Shown here: positions 7,350 to 15,291 of the stretch, one piece after another
How the letters are laid out: every line of letters begins with the position of its first letter
Numbering within the stretch: the stretch's first letter is position 1
NCBI GenBank assembly: GCA_038230695.1
Contig: JBBRMT010000019.1
Span: 1 to 33,559 of the forward strand
Source of the DNA: QHBQ01 sp038230695
GTDB taxonomy: Bacteria > Chloroflexota > Chloroflexia > QHBQ01
Length of the DNA stretch: 33,559 nt
Direction: 5' to 3'
The notes under the pieces: generated by a model
What the model saw: only the letters and a program-made list of their open reading frames with translations
Database searches by the model: none
Told to the model about the DNA's origin: nothing
Translations under genes and position numbers: made by a program

Positions 7350-8279
7350 TTATGCCGCGCTACGCCGCTGGCCCAGGCGTTGGAACTGGCTGCCAATTTG
7401 CGGTAGAGCCAGCGCGAGAATAACCAGTAGGGCGGTGACAAGCTGGGTATCAGTTACCTGCACCTGCTGGGCGAGGGCGATCTGCACCGCGATATGGTAA
7501 ATCACACTGCCCAGCAACGCGCCAATCAGCGCCCAGCCCACCGCCGCGCTGCGAACCACCACTTCGCCCAGTATCACCGCCGCTAGCCCGACCACGATCG
7601 CGGTGTTGCCCACGTTCGCGTCGGTATAGCTGTTGTTCTGCGCCACCAACGCCCCGCTGACCGCCACCATGCCGTTGCTCACCGCTAGGAGCAGCATCTT
7701 CATATTGTCGGTATTGATGCCCACCGAGCGAGCCATCTGCTCGTTAACACCTGTCGCCCGCATCGCCAGCCCCAGTTGCGAACTCATCAGCCAGTAGAGC
7801 AGCAGGGTCATGACGATGGCGATTGCGATCATAATAATGGCGCTGCGTTGCTGCACCGAGACCGGCAGCCAGGCCAGCATATCTCTTAGCTGCGCCTCAG
7901 TGCCGTTGTAGAGCGACAGTTCGCTGCGGATGCCGCCCGCCGCGCCAATGCTCATCACTCGCAAGGTAATGGTATACAGCCCGGTCATCACCAGGATGCT
8001 CGCCAGCAGCGCGTTGATCTTCAGCTTGGTGTGCAGCAGGCCGGTCGCCAGCCCCGCCAGCATCCCCACCAGCAACGCGACCGGCAAGGTTGCCAGCGGC
8101 TGCCAGCCCGCAATGGTAATCAGAATGCCGCTTATCGCACCGCCCAACGCCAGGCTGCCCGCTACAGTCAAATCAGGCAGGTTCAGCACTCGAAACGACA
8201 GCCAGATACCCTGTGCCAGCCCGCTATAGGCCAGGCCAGTCGCCCCTGCTTGGATGTAGGTATCAGGATTAAACGCCAT
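7350..8279 (-). CDS. ABC transporter permease (COG4120, TrpY-like)
   Basis: The start is set at ATG 8279 (MAFNPDTYIQAG); the open frame reaches 8351 but that stretch is the promoter and leader. The 309 residues are strongly hydrophobic, with eight to nine membrane segments, and belong to the BPD_transp_2 type of inner-membrane permease used with COG2984 binding proteins and COG1101 ATPases. It is the first gene of a three-gene operon; in this family the binding protein more often comes first. The ribosome binding site is weak (GGCGG). Confidence 0.9.
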   Translation of the reverse strand: MAFNPDTYIQAGATGLAYSGLAQGIWLSFRVLNLPDLTVAGSLALGGAISGILITIAGWQPLATLPVALLVGMLAGLATGLLHTKLKINALLASILVMTGLYTITLRVMSIGAAGGIRSELSLYNGTEAQLRDMLAWLPVSVQQRSAIIMIAIAIVMTLLLYWLMSSQLGLAMRATGVNEQMARSVGINTDNMKMLLLAVSNGMVAVSGALVAQNNSYTDANVGNTAIVVGLAAVILGEVVVRSAAVGWALIGALLGSVIYHIAVQIALAQQVQVTDTQLVTALLVILALALPQIGSQFQRLGQRRSAA

Positions 8280-8322
8280 TACCGCGCCCGCCGCCTGTGC
8301 TGATTTAATGTTATGTATAGTT

Positions 8323-8351
8323 ATTATACGCGCCTTCGCGTCAATTTGCAA
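8323..8351 (-). promoter_or_regulatory. Promoter of the TrpXYZ-like ABC operon
   Basis: On the minus strand TTGCAA (8351-8346), a 17-base spacer and a perfect TATAAT (8328-8323) precede the permease ATG by about 45 bases. Confidence 0.75.
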
Positions 8352-8403
8352 CTAGCTAGCTGTAAATATTACCCTAAAGTGAAGGATTTGGCGGCGGCCT
8401 GCC

Positions 8404-8409
8404 TATAAT
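8404..8409 (+). promoter_or_regulatory. -10 element for the GT-C-like gene, almost no leader
   Basis: A perfect TATAAT ends 12 bases before the ATG at 8422. There is no recognisable -35 box at 16-18 bases and no Shine-Dalgarno sequence. If it is used, the transcript would have only about five untranslated bases. Confidence 0.4.
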
Positions 8410-8421
8410 AACTGAAACCTG

Positions 8422-11211
8422 ATGAGCATCCCCCCCCCACAACGCAATAGGATTGCCGCCGCCTTCGCCCTCAGCCTGCTGGCCTTGCTGCTGTCGCTGC
8501 CCGCCGCTGCGCCCCTGACCAGCTATCGCCTGGATGTTGGCGGCCCGCTCGATGCGCCATTTATCTCTGGCATGGGCCTGCCTGGCACGGTGGATAACGT
8601 TAGCTATCGCTGGAGCGATGGCGAGGCTGGCGTGCGTCTGCCCGCGCTGGACACTACTGCGCCGCTGCTGGTTAGCATCCGCACTGGAGCGAACTGGTGG
8701 CCTACCGCCACGCCGCTGACCATGACCCTGCGGGCTGCTGGCTACACCGTCGCCACGCTGCCGCTGCACCCTGGCTGGAACTGGTACACCGCGACTATCA
8801 GCCCCGCGCTAATGCGCTCAGGCCTGAACCTTACCATCGAGAGCGCGGCTTTCACCGATGTCAACGGCCTGAATCGGCTGGGCTTGCCGCTCGATGCGGT
8901 TGCCGTGCAGTCGCTTGACCCCACCTCAACCCTCGACCTGTGGCTGCCATTGTCCCTCGCCATTGCTGTGCTGCTGGCAACGCTGCTGGGTTGGCGGGGC
9001 AACTGGTGGTTGGGGCTAATCGCGGGCTTGCTGGCGATTGCCACGCTTATTCCGGCGTTGTATCTCTATCGCCCGCTGCTCGCCCTATATATCGTCCCGC
9101 TGCTGGCCGCGCTGGCAATTAGCCTGGTGTTGACATATTTCGGCCACATCATCCGCCGCCCCGCTCCCAGCAACGCACGGGTGGGATGGTATCTATTCGT
9201 CGCTGCCCTCGCCGTATATCTGCTGCTCACCCCCGGCCAATTCACTGCCGATGACGACAAGGTGAAATACCTGGCGACCGAGAGCCTGCTGGTACGCCAC
9301 AGCTTCACCCTGCCCAGCCCAGTCTACGGCGCAACCTACAGCAAATATGGCCTCGGCGTTAGTCTGGCGGATGCGCCGCTGCTTGCTCCCGTTTTGATAC
9401 TGGAGCAGGCGCTCCGCACTCCGCTGCCCGCTCTGCGCCAGTTCAGTGTCACGCTGCTGAACCCATTGCTGGGAGCGTTGCTGGCGCTGCTGCTCTACCA
9501 CACCGCCCTGCTGCTCTATCGTCGCCGCAATGTGGCAATTGGCCTTGCCGTGATCGGCGGCGGCGCAACCACCATCTTCGCCTACGCGCTGCTGACCAGC
9601 GCCGAATTGCTGCTAGCCACCCTGCTGCTGACGCTGGCCTTTTGTTTGCTGCGCTACTTCGGCGCTAGCGATAGCGATAGCGAGACAGCAAAAAGCCTCT
9701 CCCCAGCAGGGAAAGCTGATGGCGCTACCGCAAAAAGCCTCTCCCTTGCGGGGAAACCCCTTGTGGGTTCCCTGCGGGTAGGTTTGGTGAGGGGAGAAGC
9801 TCGCCCTACATCAATATCTGGGAAACCGGATACAGCCAACGGACTGTGCAACGGACAAACGGAGACAACGGATATAGCGACGAGATTCGTTGTGTCCTAT
9901 AACCAAATCTGGCTGATACGGGCAGGACTGCTGCTAGCGGCTTTGACTCTGGTCAAGCAGGAGTATGCGCTGGTGGGGTTGCTGGTGGCGGGCTGGTGGC
10001 TGCTGCGGGTACGTCATGCGGGCATGACTGGCGGCGCGATAATGCGGCACGGTATATTGCTGGCTACGCCGCTGCTGCTGGCAATTGTTGCCAACGTCGG
10101 TTATAACCTGCTTGTCAACGGCGATCCCCTCAATCCCGGCTACACCGCGACCGCCTTCGCCACGCCGACCATCAGCGCGGAGCTAACCGGCATCTATGGG
10201 ATGCTTGCCAGCCCTGGCAAGAGCCTGTTCCTCTACTCGCCGCCGCTGATGCTATTGCCCTGGTCGATAAGCCGCTTCTACCGCCGTCACGCCTGGGATG
10301 CTGCGCTATGGACGGCGATTAGCGGGTTGTTGCTGCTATTCTATGCGCGGCTATCGTTCTGGAGTGGCGACCTTGCCTGGGGGCCGCGCTATATCATGCC
10401 GCTAACTCCCCTGCTGTTGCTGCCGCTCGGCACACTGCTGCTCGACTTCGTAAGTTGGCGGCGGGTGCATAAGTTTGCCTTTGGCGGGCTACTTGCGCTT
10501 GGTGGCGCGGTGCAGCTACTCAGCGCCCTGGTCAGCTTCCAGGCCGCCTTCTTCGCCGACCTGCCGCCTGCGGGCGATATTGCCAGTCACTACACCGCCT
10601 CGCAATTCGTTCCGTGGCAGTCGCCCCTGGTAAGGATGGCGGCGATGCTGCTCGGCGGCCAAATCAACTCCCCTGCCGTCAGCCACCTGAGCAGCTACGG
10701 CTTGCCCCTGCTTACCGATTATCTTGCCCCCGCCGCACTGCTCTGCCTTGTGGTGTTGTCGGCTACACCAATTATTGCTGCGCTGCACATGGGTGTAAGC
10801 AATGCTCCCCTGGTTCATCTACTCGCCCCACGTCCCTTGTCCCACGTCCCACGTCCCTCAACCCGCATCCCCCATACCTCATCCCTACCCCTGCGCCACC
10901 TCGACCTGATCCTCGTCGAAGATGGGGTCATGGCCCAGCGCGGCGCTAACCTCGCGTTTGAAGCTGTCCGCCTCGACGTTGAAGCCACGCGGCTCAATCC
11001 TGACCTCATAGTTGCCGCTGCGGATGAACAGCAGCAGCAGGTCGGGGCCGCCGTTATGCCTGGCGACCTCGGCGATCTGGTGCATCCGCTCGGTATCAGC
11101 ATCGGCATCGTCGCTGACCGGCAGGCGCAGGTGCAGGCGACGCACCCAGGCGGTCGCAGTGGGCGGGGGGGCAGCAGGCTTGCCGCCCTGCTTCGCACCC
11201 TCCTTGCCTGA
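8422..11211 (+). CDS. GT-C-like polytopic membrane glycosyltransferase with repeat insert and antisense tail
   Basis: Residues 10-32 form a signal-anchor helix. Residues 33-170 form an extracellular beta-rich region, followed by about ten membrane helices. FTADDDKVKY near residue 273 places acidic residues in an early external loop, as in GT-C glycosyltransferases of the ArnT/PMT type. FWSGDLAWGPRYIMPL near 650 resembles their late periplasmic motif. It probably transfers lipid-linked sugars to cell-envelope glycans; the substrate is unknown. Two oddities stand out. Residues about 415-495 are a low-complexity insert encoded by repeat DNA. After about residue 795 the frame leaves the last helix and runs through low-complexity sequence and then antisense through the 3' end of the facing gene for 327 bases before the first stop. 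The real C-terminus may be near 10,800-10,880 if a stop has been lost. A run of nine C residues sits six bases after the start codon. Confidence 0.75.
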   Translation: MSIPPPQRNRIAAAFALSLLALLLSLPAAAPLTSYRLDVGGPLDAPFISGMGLPGTVDNVSYRWSDGEAGVRLPALDTTAPLLVSIRTGANWWPTATPLTMTLRAAGYTVATLPLHPGWNWYTATISPALMRSGLNLTIESAAFTDVNGLNRLGLPLDAVAVQSLDPTSTLDLWLPLSLAIAVLLATLLGWRGNWWLGLIAGLLAIATLIPALYLYRPLLALYIVPLLAALAISLVLTYFGHIIRRPAPSNARVGWYLFVAALAVYLLLTPGQFTADDDKVKYLATESLLVRHSFTLPSPVYGATYSKYGLGVSLADAPLLAPVLILEQALRTPLPALRQFSVTLLNPLLGALLALLLYHTALLLYRRRNVAIGLAVIGGGATTIFAYALLTSAELLLATLLLTLAFCLLRYFGASDSDSETAKSLSPAGKADGATAKSLSLAGKPLVGSLRVGLVRGEARPTSISGKPDTANGLCNGQTETTDIATRFVVSYNQIWLIRAGLLLAALTLVKQEYALVGLLVAGWWLLRVRHAGMTGGAIMRHGILLATPLLLAIVANVGYNLLVNGDPLNPGYTATAFATPTISAELTGIYGMLASPGKSLFLYSPPLMLLPWSISRFYRRHAWDAALWTAISGLLLLFYARLSFWSGDLAWGPRYIMPLTPLLLLPLGTLLLDFVSWRRVHKFAFGGLLALGGAVQLLSALVSFQAAFFADLPPAGDIASHYTASQFVPWQSPLVRMAAMLLGGQINSPAVSHLSSYGLPLLTDYLAPAALLCLVVLSATPIIAALHMGVSNAPLVHLLAPRPLSHVPRPSTRIPHTSSLPLRHLDLILVEDGVMAQRGANLAFEAVRLDVEATRLNPDLIVAAADEQQQQVGAAVMPGDLGDLVHPLGISIGIVADRQAQVQATHPGGRSGRGGSRLAALLRTLLA
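9690..9815. repeat. Repeat-derived insert inside the GT-C-like gene
   Basis: GCAAAAAGCCTCTCCC occurs twice within 50 bases (from 9688 and from 9731; the first copy reads AGCAAAAAGCCTCTCCCC). It is followed by GGGAAACCCCTTGTGGGTTCCC, a near-palindrome, and GGTTTGGTGAGGGGAGAAGC. These are intergenic-type repeat words, closely related to 11354-11386, yet they are translated in frame as a loop in a membrane protein. Confidence 0.6.
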
Positions 11212-13695
11212 AGCGCGGGTGCTGCTGCCATTATTGGAGTTGGCACGGTTCACGGTTGTGGTGGTTGTCCTCTCTACTTGTACTGGCTCCGACTTAGTGG
11301 TATTGGTCGTTAGTTCGCCGATAACGTCGAAGATGTCGCCTGGCACATTACTTCGCCTCTCCCTCTGGGAGATGCTGGGTGAGGGTACAGGCAGCGGGCC
11401 GATTGCACCGCCCTCATAGATGCTGATTTGCTCGACCAGCAGCGCAGCCTGACCCTCGGCGATCAGCAGCGTACCATAGGCCAGCAGCAGCCGCCCATCG
11501 GCAGCAGCCAGTTGCGTGTGCGTGGGCGGATAAGCAAAGATGTGCAACTCGCCCGCCAGATCGTGCAGCCGCGCTGCCACCAGTGGATTGCCATCGTTGG
11601 CAACCAAACGCCGTAGCCCGCGCATCATCCCCAACGCCCGCCCGCGACTGCCGGTTGGTGGCAACGTCGCGCTGCTGAACAACCGCCCGTCGGCAGTGGC
11701 CGCCCGCCAGTGTTCGGCGTGGGCGGCCAGGGGATGCAGGCCCAGCGGCCCGGTCGTGGCGGCATAATACTGCTGCGGTTGGTTCGCCTTGAGGTAGGCA
11801 AGGCGATAGTTGTCCCAGGCAAGGCAGCGGGCGTTGGCATCGTTGTCACCCACCGCCATCTGCGCCGCCAATGCCGTCACCAGTTCGCCGACACTGCCCA
11901 CCGGAGGCAACAACCCGCCACCCTCGATGTCGTCGGCTTCGCCCGCTTGCAGCAAGGCCAGCGTGGCGGCATCATCCAGCGCAATATCCACCGCCCCTCC
12001 GCCCACCTTGTCCAGCAAGTCCAGAGCCGCGCTGGGCGAAAGGTCAATCCGCACCCCGCCCAGGCAGGCAACGGCGGCCCTGCTGAGGCGCAAGGTGGGC
12101 AGCGGCGATGCCGCCTCCAGCGGTAGGGTTTCGCCGGCTGGCTGGGCGGTTAGTAGCAGGCTGCGGCTGCCGCCCTCGCCCGCCCGTAGTCGCCCCGCCA
12201 GGCTTTGCGCCAGGGTTAGCAGCGCAAGTTGCGTCTCACTCAGGTCGCTGAAGTCGGCAACGCCTTCATCGCTCACCCGCCGCAGCAGATGGGCCAGGTC
12301 GTCCGCAGTTGCGTTGCTGGCCTTCGCTGCCTCACGCAACGCGCTCCGCAATCCGCTGCGTGGTGGTGGCAGCAGCAGGCAGGCGCGGTCAGCATATTGC
12401 TTTGCTACATATTCCAGCAGTTGTTGCTCCCGCCCGCTGGGATATTCCAGGCAGAGGCTGCGACTAACTTTACCCTGAACTGGCAGCAACTCTGCGGGCA
12501 ATGCGCCTACGCCGAAGGCCAGCGCCATACTGTCACCACCCTGTCCCGCGCCAACACGCACGGCAAAACCCTCGACGCGGGCGTAAGCCGCCAACTGCTC
12601 GGCCAGAGCATAAGCGAAGGTCAAGCCCGCCGCATCCACAGCCGCCAACTCTTGCTTCGCCGCCGTGCCAATCGGGGGTGGCAACTCGGCTAGCCGCTTC
12701 TGCAAACTGGCTATTGCCCCGCTCCCCGGCTCATCCAAAGGGTTAAGCTCTGGATTCAATGGTGTAAGTGGCGCAGCGGTCAGGGTTAGCTTGACCGTCG
12801 CGGCCAGGCTAGAGGCGGCTTCCAGCGCCCCAGGCAAAGCCACGAAGCGGGCGCGGGCCTCGTCGGCGGGCAGCAGCGGACGCGGCGCATCGGGCGTGGG
12901 CAGGCTGTGCAAGGCACATAGCGCGGCGTAAGCGGCTGCGTCGCCTGCATCAATAAAGTCGGCGCAATGCAGCGCCAGCAGCGGCAGGCCAATCTCCGCC
13001 GCTTGCTTATCCAGACGGCCTGCCTGTTGCGCCTCACCAGCATCCACACCGAGATATAGTTGTCCATCGCAAGCCTGCTTCGCCACCATCAGGGCGCGAT
13101 TTAGGGCAAGCTGTTCCTTCTTACCCCCCGTCAGCGCCATCGCCGCCCAGCCCAGGCTGATAACGGTCAACCCTGCGCCACAAAGGTTGAGGCTGTCGAG
13201 ATCCAGGGCGTGGCCCTTGTCCGCCAGTTGGCGCAGATTAGCCCAGCCGCGCTCGTCCCTTGCCAGCAGCAGCAACGTGGTTGCGGCGATTTGCTCACGC
13301 TTGCCCTTAACCTCGACCGTCTCGCCCACCCGCAAGGGCAGCGTCAACCCCAGCAAAGGCTTGGCTCCGTCGTCAGCGGCCTGGGCGGCAACGTACAGCT
13401 CCATCGCCCCGGCCAGGGTGCCGATGCTGGCAATCACCAACGGCTGCCAGCCGCGTTCGCTTGCCGCCGCCACAAAATCAGCCGCCCTCCGCAGCCCCGT
13501 CGCATCGCCCTCGGCGGCCCGCACCAGCAGCAGAGGCAAGCCATCGCCCGCTGGGGCATGATTCATCGCGCCCTGGGTGGCATCACCAGGGGCGGCATCC
13601 TCATGCTTACCACCCCGCGACTTGCGCGGCTGGGGCGCTTCTTCATATGCTGCAGGCTGCTCGCCGAACAGCGGCAGTGGCTTGACCTTGCCCAA
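10885..13695 (-). CDS. Catalytically dead DnaE-like DNA polymerase III alpha paralogue
   Basis: The 936-residue product follows the order of a DnaE protein. It has a PHP-like region (about 52-265, with PLVIASIGTLAGAMELYVAA, KPLLGL and TTLLLLARDERGWANLRQL) and a palm region (VEGFAVRVGAGQGGDSMALA, 375-392). A fingers region follows (IDLSPSAALDLLDKV 550-564; ALDDAATLALLQAGEADD 572-589; LAWDNYRLAYLKANQPQQYYAA 625-646), then an OB fold (about 690-760) and a C-terminal LHLRLPVSDDADAD domain. The PDxDxDF motif is replaced by RSLCLEY (412-418), so both PDxD aspartates are gone, as are the HxH metal ligands of PHP. The third acid (D551) seems kept. LPLF at residues 7-10 resembles a clamp-binding motif. 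The start is TTG 13695 with GGAGG eight bases upstream; no ATG fits. It cannot be an active polymerase; a scaffold or regulatory role is inference. Residues about 769-781 come from an inserted repeat, and 790-848 is a linker. Confidence 0.8.
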   Translation of the reverse strand: MGKVKPLPLFGEQPAAYEEAPQPRKSRGGKHEDAAPGDATQGAMNHAPAGDGLPLLLVRAAEGDATGLRRAADFVAAASERGWQPLVIASIGTLAGAMELYVAAQAADDGAKPLLGLTLPLRVGETVEVKGKREQIAATTLLLLARDERGWANLRQLADKGHALDLDSLNLCGAGLTVISLGWAAMALTGGKKEQLALNRALMVAKQACDGQLYLGVDAGEAQQAGRLDKQAAEIGLPLLALHCADFIDAGDAAAYAALCALHSLPTPDAPRPLLPADEARARFVALPGALEAASSLAATVKLTLTAAPLTPLNPELNPLDEPGSGAIASLQKRLAELPPPIGTAAKQELAAVDAAGLTFAYALAEQLAAYARVEGFAVRVGAGQGGDSMALAFGVGALPAELLPVQGKVSRSLCLEYPSGREQQLLEYVAKQYADRACLLLPPPRSGLRSALREAAKASNATADDLAHLLRRVSDEGVADFSDLSETQLALLTLAQSLAGRLRAGEGGSRSLLLTAQPAGETLPLEAASPLPTLRLSRAAVACLGGVRIDLSPSAALDLLDKVGGGAVDIALDDAATLALLQAGEADDIEGGGLLPPVGSVGELVTALAAQMAVGDNDANARCLAWDNYRLAYLKANQPQQYYAATTGPLGLHPLAAHAEHWRAATADGRLFSSATLPPTGSRGRALGMMRGLRRLVANDGNPLVAARLHDLAGELHIFAYPPTHTQLAAADGRLLLAYGTLLIAEGQAALLVEQISIYEGGAIGPLPVPSPSISQRERRSNVPGDIFDVIGELTTNTTKSEPVQVERTTTTTVNRANSNNGSSTRASGKEGAKQGGKPAAPPPTATAWVRRLHLRLPVSDDADADTERMHQIAEVARHNGGPDLLLLFIRSGNYEVRIEPRGFNVEADSFKREVSAALGHDPIFDEDQVEVAQG
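11354..11386. repeat. Repeat-derived insert inside the DnaE-like gene
   Basis: CGCCTCTCCCTCTGGGAGATG followed by CTGGGTGAGGGT has the inverted core CTCCC-TCT-GGGAG and the same flanking words as the repeat in the GT-C-like gene. On the minus strand it encodes the PSPSISQRERR stretch, at the junction between the OB fold and the linker. Confidence 0.55.
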
Positions 13696-13732
13696 TCCCT
13701 AATCCTCCCCACTTACGAAAACTGGCCGCGTC

Positions 13733-13738
13733 ATTATA
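13733..13738 (-). promoter_or_regulatory. Extended -10 promoter of the DnaE-like gene
   Basis: On the minus strand TGATATAAT gives a perfect -10 box with an extended TGn motif. No good -35 box is present. The predicted leader is about 30 nt to the TTG start at 13695. Confidence 0.5.
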
Positions 13739-13821
13739 TCATCTTACCCTGCGAAACGCCACGAATAGAGAGTACATAATCACTTAAACCTCAAACCTCA
13801 AACCCCAGAACTCGCCCGCGC

Positions 13822-13850
13822 TTGAACCCGCCTTGACAATGTGCTATAAT
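13822..13850 (+). promoter_or_regulatory. Promoter of the ArsA-family gene
   Basis: TTGAAC (13822-13827), a 17-base spacer and TATAAT (13845-13850). A perfect TTGACA (13833-13838) is also present but is only six bases from the -10 box, so it cannot serve it. The leader to ATG 14017 is about 160 nt. Confidence 0.65.
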
Positions 13851-13943
13851 TCATCCCACAGACGCGACGGGCGTTGCGCCCAATCTTGCAACCTTGCAAT
13901 CCGCGCCGCGTTTTTGTAAGTAGGCACTGTTGTATTCCTTAGA

Positions 13944-13991
13944 GGCAGATTGCGCCCACCGTTTTGTGAGTAGGGGCGATGGCAAGCTGCC
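13944..13991. repeat. Inverted repeat in the ArsA leader
   Basis: GGCAGATTGCGCCC (13944-13957) and GGGCGATGGCAAGCTGCC (13974-13991) are imperfect inverted copies around a 16-base loop. The second arm includes the TAGGGGCGAT word of the intergenic palindrome family. The rest of the 13739-14016 gap holds the promoter, the tandem word CTCAAAC (13787-13800) and a small GGGCG-TTG-CGCCC stem. Confidence 0.45.
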
Positions 13992-14016
13992 CAGGTTTGG
14001 ATAGAAGGTAATATTC

Positions 14017-15183
14017 ATGCGTATACTGCTTTATACCGGCAAGGGGGGCGTAGGTAAGACCAGCGTGGCGGCGGCTACCGCCTTGCGCCTCAGCCAGCTT
14101 GGCTATCGCACCATTATCCTCAGCACCGACTCGGCGCACTCGCTGGCCGACTCGCTGGATACTGCGCTTGGCCCGGAGCCAGTGTTGGTTGCCCCCAACC
14201 TGTGGGGTCAGGAAGTGGACGTTCTGCACGAGATAGACCTCAACTGGGAGAAGGTGCAGAACTATGTCACTAGCCTGCTATCCTGGCAGGGCATGGAAGG
14301 GACGATGGCGGCGGAGATGAGTGTGCTGCCCGGCAGCGAGGAACTGGCGGGCTTGCTACGCATCATTGCCCACCGCGAGAGCGGCAACTACGATGTAGTC
14401 ATCGTGGATTGCGCCCCCACTGCTGAAACCCTGCGCCTGCTATCCTTTCCCGAAATGGGCGAGTGGTGGCTGCAAAAAATATTCCCCATCCAGCGAGCGG
14501 CGGCCAAAGTCATGCGCCCGCTAATGCGTACCATGACAAATATGCCGATGCCCAAGGACGAAATCTTCGATGCAGTCAGGCACCTGATGGAGCAGTTGCA
14601 GCACATCCACACCATTCTGGTCAACCCGCAGGAGTCGGCAGTACGCATCGTCCTCAATGCTGAAAAGATGGTGGTTAAGGAGGCGCAGCGCATCTATACC
14701 TACCTCAACCTGTTTGGCTACGCCACCGACCTGATCGTGTGCAACCGCGTTATCCCTGCTGAAGTCAATGACCCTTACTTTGCCGCCTGGAAGGACAGCC
14801 AGAAGCGTTATCTGGGCCTGATTGACGAGGCTTTCTCCCCCGTTCCCATCCTGAAGGGGCCGTTCTTCGACCAGGAGGTAGTGGGCCTGCCGATGCTGCA
14901 GCGCATGGGCGAAGCGGTATATGGCGACCGCGACCCTTCGGCCATCTTCTTTACCGGGCGGACGCAGGAAGTCAGGCCGCAGGTGGGCGGCAAGGGCTAT
15001 ACCCTCAGTATGCCGCTGCCACTCGCCACCAAGAGCGACATCAACCTGCTGCAGACTGGCGACGAGCTTATCGTGCAGGTCGGCTGGTACAAGCGCAACA
15101 TCATTCTCCCCCGCGTCCTCACCACCCTGTCGCCACATGGCGCACGCTTCGAGGATGGGCGGCTGGTCATCAATTTCAATTGA
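14017..15183 (+). CDS. ArsA/GET3-family ATPase
   Basis: The 388 residues start with the deviant Walker A motif GKGGVGKTSVAAATALRL (residues 9-26). Then come a switch I region STDSAHSLADS (about 36-46) and a switch II region VDCAPTAETLRLL (about 130-142). This pattern belongs to the ArsA/GET3 group of dimeric SIMIBI ATPases. The last 70-80 residues (GKGYTLSMPLPLATKSDINL onward) look like the HSP20-like ArsA C-terminal domain. No arsB, arsD or arsR gene is nearby, so arsenite efflux is unlikely. The bacterial homologues without ars context are of unclear role. It lies upstream of the acidic protein and the sigma factor on the same strand, with gaps of 108 and 16 bases. Confidence 0.88.
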   Translation: MRILLYTGKGGVGKTSVAAATALRLSQLGYRTIILSTDSAHSLADSLDTALGPEPVLVAPNLWGQEVDVLHEIDLNWEKVQNYVTSLLSWQGMEGTMAAEMSVLPGSEELAGLLRIIAHRESGNYDVVIVDCAPTAETLRLLSFPEMGEWWLQKIFPIQRAAAKVMRPLMRTMTNMPMPKDEIFDAVRHLMEQLQHIHTILVNPQESAVRIVLNAEKMVVKEAQRIYTYLNLFGYATDLIVCNRVIPAEVNDPYFAAWKDSQKRYLGLIDEAFSPVPILKGPFFDQEVVGLPMLQRMGEAVYGDRDPSAIFFTGRTQEVRPQVGGKGYTLSMPLPLATKSDINLLQTGDELIVQVGWYKRNIILPRVLTTLSPHGARFEDGRLVINFN

Positions 15184-15291
15184 AGTGAAGCGCAGAGTGT
15201 GGGTAGTTCGCCGATGCGAATAACAAACCGTTTGTCAGGTAAACTCTGAAGCATTTGGCCTTTGTCGGTGTATATTACAAAGGAGGCGGTT

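Noticed and set aside
8280..8351. N-terminal extension of the COG4120 permease
   Set aside because: It would translate the promoter itself; the permease fold begins after ATG 8279.
11810..12478. 222-codon plus-strand frame inside the DnaE-like gene
   Set aside because: Composition is extreme (Ser/Arg/Pro) and the opposite strand shows clear DnaE fingers motifs. It is a shadow frame.
13833..13850. TTGACA next to TATAAT as one promoter
   Set aside because: The spacing is only six bases. TTGAAC at 13822 with a 17-base spacer is the usable -35 box.
14017..15183. Arsenic resistance gene arsA
   Set aside because: The ATPase family is right, but there is no arsB, arsD or arsR nearby, so an arsenic role is not supported.
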